64,000 bases of DNA, from NCBI GenBank assembly GCA_902539115.1, contig CACBHP010000002.1:1-64000 (forward strand), given 5' to 3'. The translations under genes were made by a program, and so were the position numbers. The notes beneath the pieces were generated by a model that saw nothing but the letters and a program-made list of their open reading frames with translations, was not told where the DNA came from and did not search any database. Of this stretch, positions 25,030-34,688 are shown piece by piece. This stretch comes from an uncultured Prochlorococcus sp. (GTDB lineage Bacteria > Cyanobacteriota > Cyanobacteriia > PCC-6307 > Cyanobiaceae). The stretch's first letter is position 1; the number at the start of each line of letters is the position of its first letter.

Positions 25030-25296
25030 TTATTTATTATTTCTCTTTGGATTATTTTTATTAGTAGAGGGTCTAGCACCACCTGCATTCCTCTCTCGGT
25101 AAGTTATCCTCCCTCTAGAAAGATCATACGGACTTATCTCAACTAACACTTTATCTCCAGCTAATAATTTAATTCTAAATTTAGTCAATTTACCTGCAGC
25201 TCTACATAAACATTGATGACCTTCAGGTTGTTCTAAGGTAACCAAATAAAATCCATTACCCTGCTCTTTTTCTATTACACCTGAAGTTTCAATCAT
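25030..25296 (-). CDS. infA: Translation initiation factor IF-1-like S1/OB protein
   Basis: An 88-residue OB-fold protein in which the IF-1 pattern is clear (GVIEKEQGNGFYLVTLEQPEGHQCLC to DKVLVEISPYDLSRGRITYR). It carries a basic, Asn-rich tail (NKNNPKRNNK) that standard 72-residue IF-1 lacks, and the N-terminus differs from the usual MAKED. It may therefore be a second, paralogous IF-1 (InfA-like), with the canonical gene elsewhere, for example in the ribosomal protein operon. It lies 9 bases from the convergent trxB stop. Confidence 0.75.
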   Translation of the reverse strand: MIETSGVIEKEQGNGFYLVTLEQPEGHQCLCRAAGKLTKFRIKLLAGDKVLVEISPYDLSRGRITYRERNAGGARPSTNKNNPKRNNK

Positions 25297-25388
25297 TAAT
25301 TAATCTTTTACTAAGTACATGTTATCAGAAAAAGATTGGCCAAAATTGATTTAAAAAAAATTACATATCTAAAAATATGCAATTCAAT

Positions 25389-25601
25389 TCAAATTGAAAA
25401 TTTAATTTCATTTATTATTTGAAGTTGACCATAGTAAAAATTTGCTTTCGCAATTTTTTCAGAATCTTCTAATTGATCAAAAAAAACAAACCCAAGGCTT
25501 TCCCATAATGAAGATCCGCAAACATTATTCAATTCATTTTTTGCTTCTTTTGCAAAATTATCTAGTTTTCGTTCAAGGTTTTTAGACTTAGAAACAGACA
25601 T
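25389..25601 (-). CDS. Small conserved protein, unknown
   Basis: A 70-residue soluble protein. The N-terminus is strongly basic and helical (SKSKNLERKLDNFAKEAKNELN), and a Cys-containing segment VCGSSLWESLGFVFFDQLE follows. No family is recognised. It sits between the infA homologue and ycf39, on the same strand as both, with gaps of about 90 and 57 bases. Confidence 0.6.
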   Translation of the reverse strand: MSVSKSKNLERKLDNFAKEAKNELNNVCGSSLWESLGFVFFDQLEDSEKIAKANFYYGQLQIINEIKFSI

Positions 25602-25658
25602 AGGACGAAAGTATATTTATATAGTACAAATATACTATCTGATTCTAAAATTGCAATA

Positions 25659-26621
25659 TTAAAAAGGTAATCTCTTTTTTTCTTCAATATTAAGATCTGC
25701 TTCCATTTCCCTTAATCTTTTAAGTATTTGTTGATAGTACTCCTTTATATAACTTTCTAGTGAGGTCATATCCTCTTTTTTAAGTTCCAATATTTCGTAA
25801 GTTTTGCTCATGTCAGCATCTAATGATTCACCACTACTAGTTACTTCAGCAAAAGCCAATCGCTCAGCGACATTAAGAGAATCTTGGAAAAAGGAAACTA
25901 CTTTTTGAGTGACACTAATAAGGAAGGGAGAAACTCTAAAAATTTTCGCCTTTTTTTCACTAAATTTTTCACATAGTGATATAACTTCGTTTGAATCCCA
26001 TGCTTTGGGACCTACTAATGGCAATGATGTTCTGTGAGTTTTTGGATTATTTACTGCTGCTACAACAACTTTCGCCATATCTTGAGTATTCATATAAGCA
26101 ATTTTAGTTGGATTCCCACTCATCCACACTGCTTGACTATCCAAGATTGGGATGGCGAATTGACCAATAACTCCCTGCATAAAAGCTGCGCATTTGAAAA
26201 TTGTATAGTCTAAAGCAGATTTCTCAAGAAGTTTTTCAGTGCAAAATTTAATATCCATCAAAGGGACATTTCTAAACTTTTCTGTTAAGAGGATAGAAAG
26301 GAATATTACTCTTTTTACATTTAAAGATTCACAAGCATTGAATAAGTTAAGTTTTCCATCCCAATCTATTTCATAAATACTTTTAGGATCATCTGGCCTG
26401 CTAGTCGCCGCATCAATAACTACTTCAATATCTTGCAATGCATATTCAATATCAGAAGAATTTAATAAATTACCTTTTGTTAGTTCACATCCCCACTCTT
26501 GTAGAAAGGAAGCTTTTCTTGGGTTTCTGACAAAGCATCTTACTTCATGTCCATCTTCTATAGCTTGCTTTGCTATTTGTCTACCAAGTGTCCCTGTTGC
26601 TCCTACTAAAAGAATCTTCAT
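25659..26621 (-). CDS. ycf39: Photosystem II assembly factor Ycf39 (atypical SDR)
   Basis: A 320-residue NAD(P)-binding protein of the atypical short-chain dehydrogenase group. GATGTLGRQIAKQAIEDGHEV is the Rossmann motif, and the family-specific strings VRCFVRNPRKASFLQEWGCELTKGNL and VVIDAATSRPDDP are present. Ycf39 binds Hli proteins and takes part in early photosystem II assembly (chlorophyll delivery to D1), so it fits functionally with the hli genes of this window. petM lies 57 bases upstream on the same strand. Confidence 0.95.
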   Translation of the reverse strand: MKILLVGATGTLGRQIAKQAIEDGHEVRCFVRNPRKASFLQEWGCELTKGNLLNSSDIEYALQDIEVVIDAATSRPDDPKSIYEIDWDGKLNLFNACESLNVKRVIFLSILLTEKFRNVPLMDIKFCTEKLLEKSALDYTIFKCAAFMQGVIGQFAIPILDSQAVWMSGNPTKIAYMNTQDMAKVVVAAVNNPKTHRTSLPLVGPKAWDSNEVISLCEKFSEKKAKIFRVSPFLISVTQKVVSFFQDSLNVAERLAFAEVTSSGESLDADMSKTYEILELKKEDMTSLESYIKEYYQQILKRLREMEADLNIEEKKRLPF

Positions 26622-26678
26622 ATTTAAGATTTACTTAACCTGTAGACCATAACTCAAATTGTGATGTATTCGTGAGAA

Positions 26679-26777
26679 TCAATCTCCCTGAAACTTTAAT
26701 AACAAAGCACCACCAATCAATCCTATTGGTATCAGTATCCAAAAAACTGCTGCAATACTAAAAATTTCTTTAGCCAT
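26679..26777 (-). CDS. petM: Cytochrome b6f complex subunit VII (PetM)
   Basis: A 32-residue single-helix protein below the ORF track limit: [20 protein letters not shown], then [12 protein letters not shown]. This is the known PetM sequence pattern. It is a small hydrophobic subunit at the edge of the b6f complex in the thylakoid membrane. It lies upstream of ycf39 on the same strand, an order common in cyanobacteria. Confidence 0.95.
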   Translation of the reverse strand: MAKEIFSIAAVFWILIPIGLIGGALLLKFQGD

Positions 26778-26852
26778 AGTAAGATTTAATGATTACTATA
26801 ATTTACATTCAATATACATTTATTTGTTAAAAAAGTAGATAATGCAAATATC

Positions 26853-27812
26853 TTGAAAATTTTTGAATATATGAATAATAATTTCAAAGAAAATATAAAC
26901 TTTCCTAATTACTGGATTTGGAATGGTTTTAAAATTTGTTGGAGTGTTGCAGGCGAAGATAATAAAGTTCCAATTATCTTTCTCCATGGATTTGGCGCTA
27001 GTCGAAAACATTGGAGAAATAATTTAGAATATTTTGCGAAAAGGAATTGCGCCTCATATTCTTTAGATTTAATAGGATTTGGGGATTCAGATCAACCTGG
27101 GATTAGACAAATTGGAAAACTTGATAATGAGATTTGGTCTAATCAAGTAAAAGACTTTATTGCACAGGTGATAAGACCAAAGAATTCTGGGAAAGTAATT
27201 CTTATTGGTAATTCCCTTGGATCACTAGTTGCTTTAACATGTGCTGTTACATTAGAGGATCAGATTGCAAAAGTTATTGCATCCCCGCTGCCGGATCAAA
27301 TTCAAGAAAATAAAAAGTCGAAAACAAAAAAATTATCATTTAAGAAATTTCAAGATAAATTCATAAGAATATTTTTTATGTTTTTTCCTTTGGAGATTAT
27401 TTTATTTTTAATAACCAAATTAGATGTTATAAAACTGGGACTAAATTCTGCCTATTTCAAAAAAGATAATATTGATCGCGAATTAATAGATTTGGTAACA
27501 AAACCAGTTCTTAGGAGAACTTCAGCTAGATCATTAAGAGCTATGTGTATTGGAATGTCTACAAGAGATGAAAAATTTCAAGCTTCTTACCTATTGAGAA
27601 AACTGAGCGCCTCAAAAAAAGTTCCTTTTTTATTGATTTGGGGAGAAAAAGATAATTTCATACCTTTGTTTGTTGGTAAAAAGATTGCAAATTTCCATAG
27701 ATGGGTAAAATTAGAAATATTATCCAATTCAGGGCATTGTATCCATGATGAAGACCCATCAGTATTCAATAGAATTTCTTATGAATGGATTAGAGATTTA
27801 AAAACCTTTTAA
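26853..27812 (+). CDS. Alpha/beta hydrolase
   Basis: A 319-residue alpha/beta hydrolase fold protein. PIIFLHGFGASRKHWRNN is the oxyanion region, LIGNSLGSLVALTCA the nucleophile elbow (Ser), LLIWGEKDNFIPL the Asp region and NSGHCIHDEDP the His. Such proteins in cyanobacteria are annotated as hydrolases of unknown substrate. The start codon is TTG at 26853, and an ATG at 26871 is a possible alternative. It precedes ilvH by 3 bases. Confidence 0.88.
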   Translation: MKIFEYMNNNFKENINFPNYWIWNGFKICWSVAGEDNKVPIIFLHGFGASRKHWRNNLEYFAKRNCASYSLDLIGFGDSDQPGIRQIGKLDNEIWSNQVKDFIAQVIRPKNSGKVILIGNSLGSLVALTCAVTLEDQIAKVIASPLPDQIQENKKSKTKKLSFKKFQDKFIRIFFMFFPLEIILFLITKLDVIKLGLNSAYFKKDNIDRELIDLVTKPVLRRTSARSLRAMCIGMSTRDEKFQASYLLRKLSASKKVPFLLIWGEKDNFIPLFVGKKIANFHRWVKLEILSNSGHCIHDEDPSVFNRISYEWIRDLKTF

Positions 27813-27815
27813 AAT

Positions 27816-28340
27816 ATGAAACATACATTATCAGTTCTTGTAGAAGATGAATCTGGAGCATTGAGTAGAATCTCAGGTCTCTTTGCTAGAAGGGGATTCA
27901 ACATAGATAGTCTTGCAGTAGGACCTGCAGAATCTAAAGGGATTTCAAGGTTAACAATGGTAGTAGAAGGTGATGATGAAACTCTTCAACAAATGACTAA
28001 GCAACTTAACAAATTATTTAATGTTCTGGGAGTTGTAGATTTTACTAATCTAGCAGCTGTTGAAAGGGAATTGATGTTACTAAAAGTTTCATCGAAAGAA
28101 GATACTAGGAGTAATATTCTTGATATAGTGCAGATTTTCCGTGCAAAAGTTGTTGACGTATCAGATATGGCCTTAACTCTCGAGGTAGTTGGAGATCCTG
28201 GAAAGTTAGTTGCTCTAGAGAAATTACTCGAACCATACGGCATCCTTGAAATAGCGAGGACTGGCAAGGTAGCTCTTAAACGCTCTTCAGGAGTTAATAC
28301 AGAAATGTTGAAAATAAACAAATATTCTCTAGAAATTTAA
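27816..28340 (+). CDS. ilvH: Acetolactate synthase small (regulatory) subunit
   Basis: A 174-residue regulatory subunit of acetohydroxyacid synthase. The N-terminal ACT domain [34 protein letters not shown] is canonical, and the C-terminal part ([34 protein letters not shown]) is the usual second domain. It gives valine feedback sensitivity to IlvB, which is not in this window. It overlaps the convergent cyclophilin gene by 4 bases. Confidence 0.96.
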   Translation: MKHTLSVLVEDESGALSRISGLFARRGFNIDSLAVGPAESKGISRLTMVVEGDDETLQQMTKQLNKLFNVLGVVDFTNLAAVERELMLLKVSSKEDTRSNILDIVQIFRAKVVDVSDMALTLEVVGDPGKLVALEKLLEPYGILEIARTGKVALKRSSGVNTEMLKINKYSLEI

Positions 28341-28993
28341 TTAATTATCTGAACTGCCTTGATGTAGTCTTCTTTATTAATTTTTTTGATTACATCTAAT
28401 CCTTTTATAATCTTTCCAAAAATTGAATATCTTCCATCTAATTCTGGGATCTTAGTAGTTACAAAGAAAAATTCAGTTGATGAAGACTTATTCTTACCGC
28501 TCTTAACCATAGCAATTGAACCATTCTCAAAAGTATTAACTAAATTTTCAGTTTCATTAGGATTTTTTATTTGATAGTTATATCTTGGTATACTTTCTTG
28601 TTTGAATTTTATTTCTAAAGGTATTGATGGACTTGTCTTATTTAGGTTTTGATTTCTTTCAAAATAAAGTTTATTTTTTGAATTTACACCACCATGTATT
28701 AAATTTATTTGGGGATAAATTATTATTTTGTAAAATTTTTGATTTATGTAAATATCATTGTCTATGTTTTCCAGAAAGTTTGAAACAGTTACTGGATTAT
28801 CTTTACCAAATAATTCGACCTCAAAATCGCCTTTTGTAGTTTTAAAATTGACTATTTTATTAATCTGAATACAACTAAATCCAAGTTTTTTGCAGTAATA
28901 ATTTGAATCAAACTTACTTTTAAAACTACAAGCTTGCAACAAAAACAAAACCTGTATAAGTGATAATGTTCTTAAAAAATATTTTTTTTTTAT
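28337..28993 (-). CDS. Cyclophilin-type peptidyl-prolyl isomerase, probable lipoprotein, AUA start
   Basis: The cyclophilin-like domain is clear: [28 protein letters not shown], then [23 protein letters not shown] and [17 protein letters not shown]. The ORF track starts at a TTG (28948), which leaves only six residues before the lipobox cysteine. Reading the same frame upstream adds [22 protein letters not shown], a perfect lipoprotein signal (n-region KKK, h-region, LLQAC). The only possible start there is ATA at 28993-28991, overlapping the ycf4 stop TAA by 2 bases, as ATGA overlaps do. I therefore extend the gene to 218 residues. The protein is probably anchored in the periplasmic side and would act on exported proteins. 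Confidence 0.75.
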   Translation of the reverse strand: MKKKYFLRTLSLIQVLFLLQACSFKSKFDSNYYCKKLGFSCIQINKIVNFKTTKGDFEVELFGKDNPVTVSNFLENIDNDIYINQKFYKIIIYPQINLIHGGVNSKNKLYFERNQNLNKTSPSIPLEIKFKQESIPRYNYQIKNPNETENLVNTFENGSIAMVKSGKNKSSSTEFFFVTTKIPELDGRYSIFGKIIKGLDVIKKINKEDYIKAVQIIN

Positions 28994-29547
28994 TTTAAGC
29001 CCTCCAATTTAACATCCAAAAATTTAGCCAGACGAGCTCCTTCTTCTTCAACTTGAAGCAGTGGTTTAAGTTCCCCTGCACCGCTTAAAGGGAGAGGTTT
29101 TTTTCTACCTTTTAATACTAAAGCGATTCTTCTTCTAGGATTAAATCCTTCACTAATATCCAACTTTACCGATTTAATTTCATCGAAATTTAATTTAACT
29201 TCAATATCTTTGAATAATCCTTTTCTTTTTATTTCAACAGATTTTGATGATTTATCAAAATAGTTACTTCCTGAACCAAAGTTTATGTAAACCAAATACC
29301 ACAAGTAAAAATTTAATAAATTGGCTATTACTCCGTATGCTCCCATTATTATTCCTTGAGGGATAAACAATAATGTTGAAGGGTTCCCTAAAGGTAATAA
29401 ATCTCTTCCTGTGTAGCTAGAAATAGAGGCCAAAAGGAAACCAATACCTCCTATCGTTAGCATTCCTCCAATAATATAATTTGAAATTTTTCTTGATCCA
29501 CTAATTTTTTGTTCGATTTTATCGAAAGACGTAAGGTCTGAATTCAT
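28990..29547 (-). CDS. ycf4: Photosystem I assembly protein Ycf4
   Basis: A 185-residue protein with two N-terminal membrane helices (NYIIGGMLTIGGIGFLLASIS and LLFIPQGIIMGAYGVIANLL) and a soluble domain with IKRKGLFKDIEVKLNFDEIKSVKLDISEGFNPRRRIALVLKGR, all matching Ycf4. It assists photosystem I assembly on the thylakoid membrane. It lies divergently upstream of psbD and its stop overlaps the proposed AUA start of the cyclophilin gene. Confidence 0.96.
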   Translation of the reverse strand: MNSDLTSFDKIEQKISGSRKISNYIIGGMLTIGGIGFLLASISSYTGRDLLPLGNPSTLLFIPQGIIMGAYGVIANLLNFYLWYLVYINFGSGSNYFDKSSKSVEIKRKGLFKDIEVKLNFDEIKSVKLDISEGFNPRRRIALVLKGRKKPLPLSGAGELKPLLQVEEEGARLAKFLDVKLEGLK

Positions 29548-29730
29548 TTTTATCTTTTTTTAGAGCCTAATTCAGATAATTTAACAAACTAAGGGAGTAT
29601 TCTTACCTAATTTTTAATAAAAAAGTCAGGAAAGCTTTACAAGGCATTTCAGATATACAAATATTTCCCCACATTACTCTCAATTTTTGTTACAGTCACT
29701 GCGTATCCCGATGCTAAAAAACGATTTCTC

Positions 29731-30807
29731 ATGACGATCGCAGTTGGTAGCGCCCCACAAAGAGGATGGTTTGATGTCCTCGATGATTGGTTGAAGCGCG
29801 ACCGCTTTGTATTTATTGGTTGGTCCGGACTACTCCTACTTCCTTGTGCATATCTTGCTATAGGTGGCTGGTTTGTCGGAACAACATTTGTTACCTCTTG
29901 GTACACACACGGAGTTGCAAGTTCATACCTTGAAGGTTGTAACTTCTTAACAGCAGCTGTAAGCACCCCTGGTGATGCCATGGGACACAGTCTTCTATTT
30001 TTATGGGGTCCAGAAGCCCAAGGTAGTTTCGTAAGATGGCTACAACTTGGTGGTCTTTGGAACTTCGTTGCATTACATGGAGTATTTGGCCTTATTGGTT
30101 TTATGCTTCGTCAGTTTGAAATTGCTGGTCTTGTTGGAATTAGACCATACAACGCACTAGCTTTCTCAGCAGTAATTGCAGTATTTACAAGTATTTTCCT
30201 TATTTATCCTTTAGGACAGCATAGTTGGTTCTTCGCACCTTCATTTGGTGTTGCAGCAATCTTCCGTTACATTCTGTTCATTCAAGGTTTTCACAATATC
30301 ACTTTAAATCCTTTCCACATGATGGGAGTTGCTGGAATTCTTGGTGGTGCTCTACTTTGCGCTATTCATGGAGCTACAGTACAAAATACTTTGTATGAAG
30401 ATACAAGTATTTATACAGATGGTAAGGTTCAAAGTTCAACATTTAGAGCTTTTGATCCAACTCAAGAAGAAGAAACTTATTCAATGATTACAGCGAATAG
30501 ATTCTGGAGTCAAATCTTCGGTATTGCTTTCTCAAACAAGCGTTTCTTACATTTCTTGATGTTATTTGTACCTGTTATGGGCATGTGGACATCTTCAATA
30601 GGTATTGTCGGCTTAGCACTAAACTTAAGAGCTTATGACTTCGTAAGCCAAGAAATTCGTGCAGCAGAAGATCCAGAATTTGAAACTTTCTATACAAAAA
30701 ATATACTTTTGAACGAAGGTATGCGAGCATGGATGTCTTCTGTGGATCAACCACACGAAAACTTTGTATTCCCTGAGGAGGTTCTACCACGTGGAAACGC
30801 CCTTTAA
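29731..30807 (+). CDS. psbD: Photosystem II D2 protein
   Basis: A 358-residue reaction-centre subunit. The N-terminus [23 protein letters not shown] is that of D2. [20 protein letters not shown] and [15 protein letters not shown] carry the conserved photosystem core residues, and [21 protein letters not shown] includes the non-haem-iron and chlorophyll-binding histidines. The C-terminus [12 protein letters not shown] is intact. D2 pairs with D1 to bind P680, pheophytin, plastoquinone QA and the iron. It overlaps psbC by 17 bases, the classical arrangement. The 180-base upstream gap shared with ycf4 probably holds its light-regulated promoter. Confidence 0.99.
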   Translation: MTIAVGSAPQRGWFDVLDDWLKRDRFVFIGWSGLLLLPCAYLAIGGWFVGTTFVTSWYTHGVASSYLEGCNFLTAAVSTPGDAMGHSLLFLWGPEAQGSFVRWLQLGGLWNFVALHGVFGLIGFMLRQFEIAGLVGIRPYNALAFSAVIAVFTSIFLIYPLGQHSWFFAPSFGVAAIFRYILFIQGFHNITLNPFHMMGVAGILGGALLCAIHGATVQNTLYEDTSIYTDGKVQSSTFRAFDPTQEEETYSMITANRFWSQIFGIAFSNKRFLHFLMLFVPVMGMWTSSIGIVGLALNLRAYDFVSQEIRAAEDPEFETFYTKNILLNEGMRAWMSSVDQPHENFVFPEEVLPRGNAL

Positions 30808-32173
30808 TAGTTTACTTAGAGCCCCTAACCAGAGTATTGAAGAAACTGGTTATGCTTGGTATGTAGGTAACGCCAGATTAATTAATTTATCTGGCCGTTT
30901 ACTTGGAGCTCATATTGCACACACTGGTCTTATTGTTTTCTGGGCCGGTGCAATGATGTTATTCGAAGTTAGTCATTTCACATTCGATAAACCGATGTGG
31001 GAACAAGGCTTAATTTGTATGCCTCATGTTGCAATGTTTGGATTTGGAATAGGTCCTGGTGGAGAAGTTACTGATGTATACCCGTTCTTTGTGGCTGGTG
31101 TGATGCATTTAATTTCTTCTGCAGTCTTAGGATTTGGTGGTATTTATCATTCCTTAGCAGGTCCAGAAAAACTTGAGCAAGATTTTCCTTTCTTTTCAAC
31201 AGATTGGAGAGATAAGAATCAAATGACTAATATCTTGGGTTATCACCTAATAGTATTAGGAGTTGGTGCATTATTTTTCGTTTTTGATTGGATGTTCATT
31301 GGAGGCGCTTATGATACATGGGCACCTGGTGGTGGAGAAGTTAGGTTAGTCAGTCCTACATTAGATCCAAGAGTAATACTTGGTTACTTATTTAGATCTC
31401 CTTGGGGAGGCGCTGGTTCAATAATCGGTGTTAACTCAATAGAAGATATAGTCGGTGGTCACGTATACGTTGGAATTACTGCGATAATTGGTGGTCTTTT
31501 CCATATCTTTACTAAACCTTTTGGATGGGCAAGAAGAGCATTCATCTGGAATGGTGAAGGATTATTAAGTTACGCTCTTGGTGGAATTTGTGTAGCAAGT
31601 TTTATTGCATCAACATTCATCTGGTTTAATAATACTGCTTACCCTTCAGAATTTTATGGCCCAACAAATGCTGAAGCTTCACAAGCTCAAAGCTTTACTT
31701 TCCTCGTGAGAGATCAAAGAATTGGGGCTAATGTAGGTTCAACAATGGGACCAACAGGTCTAGGTAAGTATCTCATGAGATCTCCTACTGGTGAAATTAT
31801 ATTTGGTGGTGAAACAATGAGATTTTGGGATTTCAGAGGGCCATGGTTAGAGCCTTTAAGGGGTCCTAACGGATTGAGCCTTGAGAAAATTCAAAATGAT
31901 ATTCAGCCTTGGCAGGTAAGAAGAGCTGCTGAATATATGACTCATGCTCCTAACGCTTCTATCAACTCTGTTGGTGGAATTATTACAGAGCCTAATGCTG
32001 TTAACTTTGTTAACTTGAGACAATGGTTAGCTGCAGCTCAATTCTTCCTAGGATGGTTTACATTCATCGGTCATCTTTGGCATGCTGGACGTGCTAGAGC
32101 AGCTGCTGCTGGTTTCGAAAAAGGAATCGACAGAAAGAGTGAACCAGCTCTAGAAATGCCTGATTTAGATTAA
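30791..32173 (+). CDS. psbC: Photosystem II CP43 protein
   Basis: A core antenna protein of 460 residues. I chose the GTG at 30791, which gives [23 protein letters not shown], the known psbC N-terminus, rather than the ORF-track TTG at 30764. A GAGGAGG Shine-Dalgarno sequence lies 7 bases before it. Six transmembrane helices with the many His ligands for chlorophyll ([41 protein letters not shown]) are present, as is the long lumenal loop with [19 protein letters not shown] that supplies an Arg near the Mn cluster. Translation is coupled to psbD through the overlap. Confidence 0.98.
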   Translation: METPFNSLLRAPNQSIEETGYAWYVGNARLINLSGRLLGAHIAHTGLIVFWAGAMMLFEVSHFTFDKPMWEQGLICMPHVAMFGFGIGPGGEVTDVYPFFVAGVMHLISSAVLGFGGIYHSLAGPEKLEQDFPFFSTDWRDKNQMTNILGYHLIVLGVGALFFVFDWMFIGGAYDTWAPGGGEVRLVSPTLDPRVILGYLFRSPWGGAGSIIGVNSIEDIVGGHVYVGITAIIGGLFHIFTKPFGWARRAFIWNGEGLLSYALGGICVASFIASTFIWFNNTAYPSEFYGPTNAEASQAQSFTFLVRDQRIGANVGSTMGPTGLGKYLMRSPTGEIIFGGETMRFWDFRGPWLEPLRGPNGLSLEKIQNDIQPWQVRRAAEYMTHAPNASINSVGGIITEPNAVNFVNLRQWLAAAQFFLGWFTFIGHLWHAGRARAAAAGFEKGIDRKSEPALEMPDLD

Positions 32174-32194
32174 CTTCTATCTCAACTAAAAAAG

Positions 32195-32220
32195 CCCTAT
32201 CTTTAGATAGGGTTTTTTTT
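32195..32220 (+). terminator. Rho-independent terminator of psbDC
   Basis: ccctatct and agataggg form a perfect 8-bp stem around a TT loop, followed by ten T residues. It starts 22 bases after the psbC stop. Confidence 0.9.
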
Positions 32221-32229
32221 TGCTCAATT

Positions 32230-32844
32230 TTATTTTCTATATAAATTTTCTCTGAGCCATGGCAAACTTAAACCCATTACATTACTGAAACAACCCTCTA
32301 TTTTTTCTATATATTTACCGCCTATACCTTCTAAGGCAAATCCTCCGGCGCAATATAAGGGTTCATTTGTATCTACATAACTCTTGATTTCCCAATCCTC
32401 CAAATTAGAAAAATAAACTCTTGAACTTACTGTTTTTTTTATTATTTCACTGATTTTAAAAATTTTGGAAGTTGATTCAAAATTCCCAATTATTAGAGTA
32501 TGACCAGTATGCAAAAATCCAAATTCTCCAGACATTTTTTTCCATCTAATAAATGCTTCCTCTTTATTAGATGGTTTTCCATAAGCTTCTCCTTTAAATT
32601 CAAATATTGAATCACAGCCAAGTATTTCCAAAGGACCATAATTAAATTCTTCTGGCAATGATATGTTTCGAATATTTTCAGATAAACTATAAGCCTTTTG
32701 AAAAGATAATTCCAAAGCTAAATTAAAAATATTCTTATCTTGGATGGTAGTTTCATCAAAATCACTTGATATTTGGATAAATTCGATTTGACAATTTTCT
32801 AGTAATTTCTTTCTAGATTGAGAAGCAGAGGCTAGAATTAACAC
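32230..32844 (-). CDS. maf: Maf-like nucleotide pyrophosphatase
   Basis: A 204-residue Maf/Ham1-superfamily protein. [17 protein letters not shown] is the conserved N-terminal loop, [24 protein letters not shown] the catalytic acidic segment and [34 protein letters not shown] the C-terminal signature. Maf proteins hydrolyse non-canonical NTPs such as dTTP/UTP analogues and limit cell division in some bacteria. It is convergent with psbC across the terminator. Confidence 0.96.
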   Translation of the reverse strand: MLILASASQSRKKLLENCQIEFIQISSDFDETTIQDKNIFNLALELSFQKAYSLSENIRNISLPEEFNYGPLEILGCDSIFEFKGEAYGKPSNKEEAFIRWKKMSGEFGFLHTGHTLIIGNFESTSKIFKISEIIKKTVSSRVYFSNLEDWEIKSYVDTNEPLYCAGGFALEGIGGKYIEKIEGCFSNVMGLSLPWLRENLYRK

Positions 32845-32910
32845 AAATTTTTTACCAAATTATAATTCAATTTAATAATTAATAAATTTTAAAATTAATA
32901 TAAATTACTA

Positions 32911-34440
32911 ATGGAGTTAGAAGCAAAATTACATAAAATAAATAAACCAATAATGGTTCTAGGCACTTCCAGTGGAGCAGGAAAATCGTTAACGGTTACT
33001 GCTATTTGCAGGATTCTTAAAAATTTAGGAGAAGAACCAATACCTTTTAAAGGACAAAATATGAGTAACAACGCATGGGTTGATTGGCAAGGTGGAGAGA
33101 TGGCATATTCACAAGCACTTCAAGCTTTCGCTTGTGGCATTAATCCATCTGCAGAGATGAATCCCATTTTATTAAAACCACAAGGAAACTCAATAAGCGA
33201 GGTGATTCACCTTGGCAAAAGCATAGGGACCACAACCGCACAAAATTACTATAAAGATTGGTTTATTCCAGGCTGGGAAGTAATTAAAAAAAGTTTAAAT
33301 TCTATTTACAAACGGAATCCGAATTGCCGTTTAATTATAGAAGGAGCAGGAAGTCCAGTAGAAATGAATTTGATTCATAGAGATCTAACAAATTTAAGAG
33401 TTGCTAAGTATTTAAACGCAAATTGCATTTTGGTTACTGATATTGAGAGAGGAGGAGTATTTGCACAAATAATCGGAACCCTTGAATTAATGAAACCAGA
33501 AGAAAAAAAACTCATTAAGGGAATCATTATTAATAGATTTAGAGGAGACCTCTCATTATTTGAGGAAGGGAAAAAATGGATAGAAAGTAAAACTAAAATC
33601 CCTGTTATTGGGATTATTCCATGGTTAAATAATACATTCCCTCCTGAAGATTCTTTAGATTTAATAGAGAAAAAATTACGTTTCTCGAATCCTGAGATCA
33701 ACGTTGGAATTATAAAATTGCCATCTATAAGTAACTTTTCAGATTTTGATCCATTAGAAAATGAAAAATCAATATTAATTGAATGGATTAGAGGATCACA
33801 AAACTTGAAGAAGTATGACTTTATTATTCTTCCTGGGAGTAAACAAACTATTAAAGATCAAATATTTCTTGAAAATTCAGGTTTATCTCAAGATATAAGG
33901 GAATATTCAAGTAATAATGGAAATATAGTTGGGATCTGTGGAGGTTTACAAATGCTAGGAACAACACTTGAAGATCCTTATTCTAAAGAGGGTTCCAGAA
34001 TTTATTCTGAACAAAAAACTAAAGGGATTGGATTACTGCCATTAAAAACCACTTTCCTTGAGAAAAAATTAACGCGTCAAATTAATTCGGAATCTTTATG
34101 GCCATGCCAAACAAAAATTAATGGTTTTGAAATTCACAATGGACAGACAAAATTAGACAAAACCCAAAATTTATTTGATATTAAGCCTATCTTCAAAGAT
34201 TTAGACCTAGGTTGGTATAAAGAAAATAATGGTGGTGGGACTATTGCAGGAACATATATTCATGGAATATTTGAAAATGATAGTTGGAGAGAGCAATATA
34301 TAAATTTAATAAGAAAGAGTAAAAATTTACCATTATTAAATAAAAAATCAATATCTTATAAAAAAAAGAGAGAATCTATTATTAATAATCTCGCTTATGA
34401 ATTTAATAAACATTTAAATCTCAAATCATTTTTAAGTTGA
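32911..34440 (+). CDS. cobQ: Cobyric acid synthase
   Basis: A 509-residue enzyme of cobalamin (pseudocobalamin in Prochlorococcus) synthesis that amidates adenosyl-cobyrinate a,c-diamide with glutamine and ATP. The ATPase part has GTSSGAGKSLTVTAICRIL (P-loop) and KGQNMSNNAWV. The amidotransferase part has GNIVGICGGLQMLGTTLEDP with the catalytic Cys and GTYIHGIFEND with the His. It overlaps the ferredoxin start by 4 bases. Confidence 0.97.
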   Translation: MELEAKLHKINKPIMVLGTSSGAGKSLTVTAICRILKNLGEEPIPFKGQNMSNNAWVDWQGGEMAYSQALQAFACGINPSAEMNPILLKPQGNSISEVIHLGKSIGTTTAQNYYKDWFIPGWEVIKKSLNSIYKRNPNCRLIIEGAGSPVEMNLIHRDLTNLRVAKYLNANCILVTDIERGGVFAQIIGTLELMKPEEKKLIKGIIINRFRGDLSLFEEGKKWIESKTKIPVIGIIPWLNNTFPPEDSLDLIEKKLRFSNPEINVGIIKLPSISNFSDFDPLENEKSILIEWIRGSQNLKKYDFIILPGSKQTIKDQIFLENSGLSQDIREYSSNNGNIVGICGGLQMLGTTLEDPYSKEGSRIYSEQKTKGIGLLPLKTTFLEKKLTRQINSESLWPCQTKINGFEIHNGQTKLDKTQNLFDIKPIFKDLDLGWYKENNGGGTIAGTYIHGIFENDSWREQYINLIRKSKNLPLLNKKSISYKKKRESIINNLAYEFNKHLNLKSFLS

Positions 34441-34688
34441 AAGAAAAAAATATAAAAGTAATATGGCCAAATAATAATGAAACATTTGTTTCGGAGGGAG
34501 ATGATTGGTTCTCATCTGCAGAAAAAGCAGGTTTACATATTCCAACTGGCTGTCTAACAGGAAGTTGCGGTGCTTGTGAAATAGATGTGAATGGTGAAAC
34601 AGTAAGAGCTTGTATAAGCAATATTGAAAGTAAAAAAAAATCTCAATTAAATATTTCTCTTACTACAGACCCTTTTTGGAAAGACTAA
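34437..34688 (+). CDS. [2Fe-2S] ferredoxin-like protein
   Basis: An 83-residue plant-type ferredoxin-like protein. The cluster motif C-x4-C-x2-C is present in TGCLTGSCGACEIDVNGETVRAC, with a fourth Cys 11 residues later, so all four ligands are there. The start is the TTG at 34437 that overlaps the cobQ stop (TTGA), giving MKEKNIKVIWPNNNETFV. It is shorter and more basic than PetF (about 98 residues). Its partner could be an oxidoreductase of corrin biosynthesis, given the overlap with cobQ, but this is inference. Confidence 0.88.
   Translation: MKEKNIKVIWPNNNETFVSEGDDWFSSAEKAGLHIPTGCLTGSCGACEIDVNGETVRACISNIESKKKSQLNISLTTDPFWKD

Noticed and set aside
29630-29651. Possible HLR1 element upstream of psbD (ctttacaaggcatttcag)
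   Set aside because: Only the first half-site resembles KTTACAWW. The second has several mismatches, so support is too weak for an annotation.
30764-30790. Longer psbC start in the ORF track (TTG)
   Set aside because: The known N-terminus of CP43 and the GAGGAGG site just upstream point to GTG at 30791.
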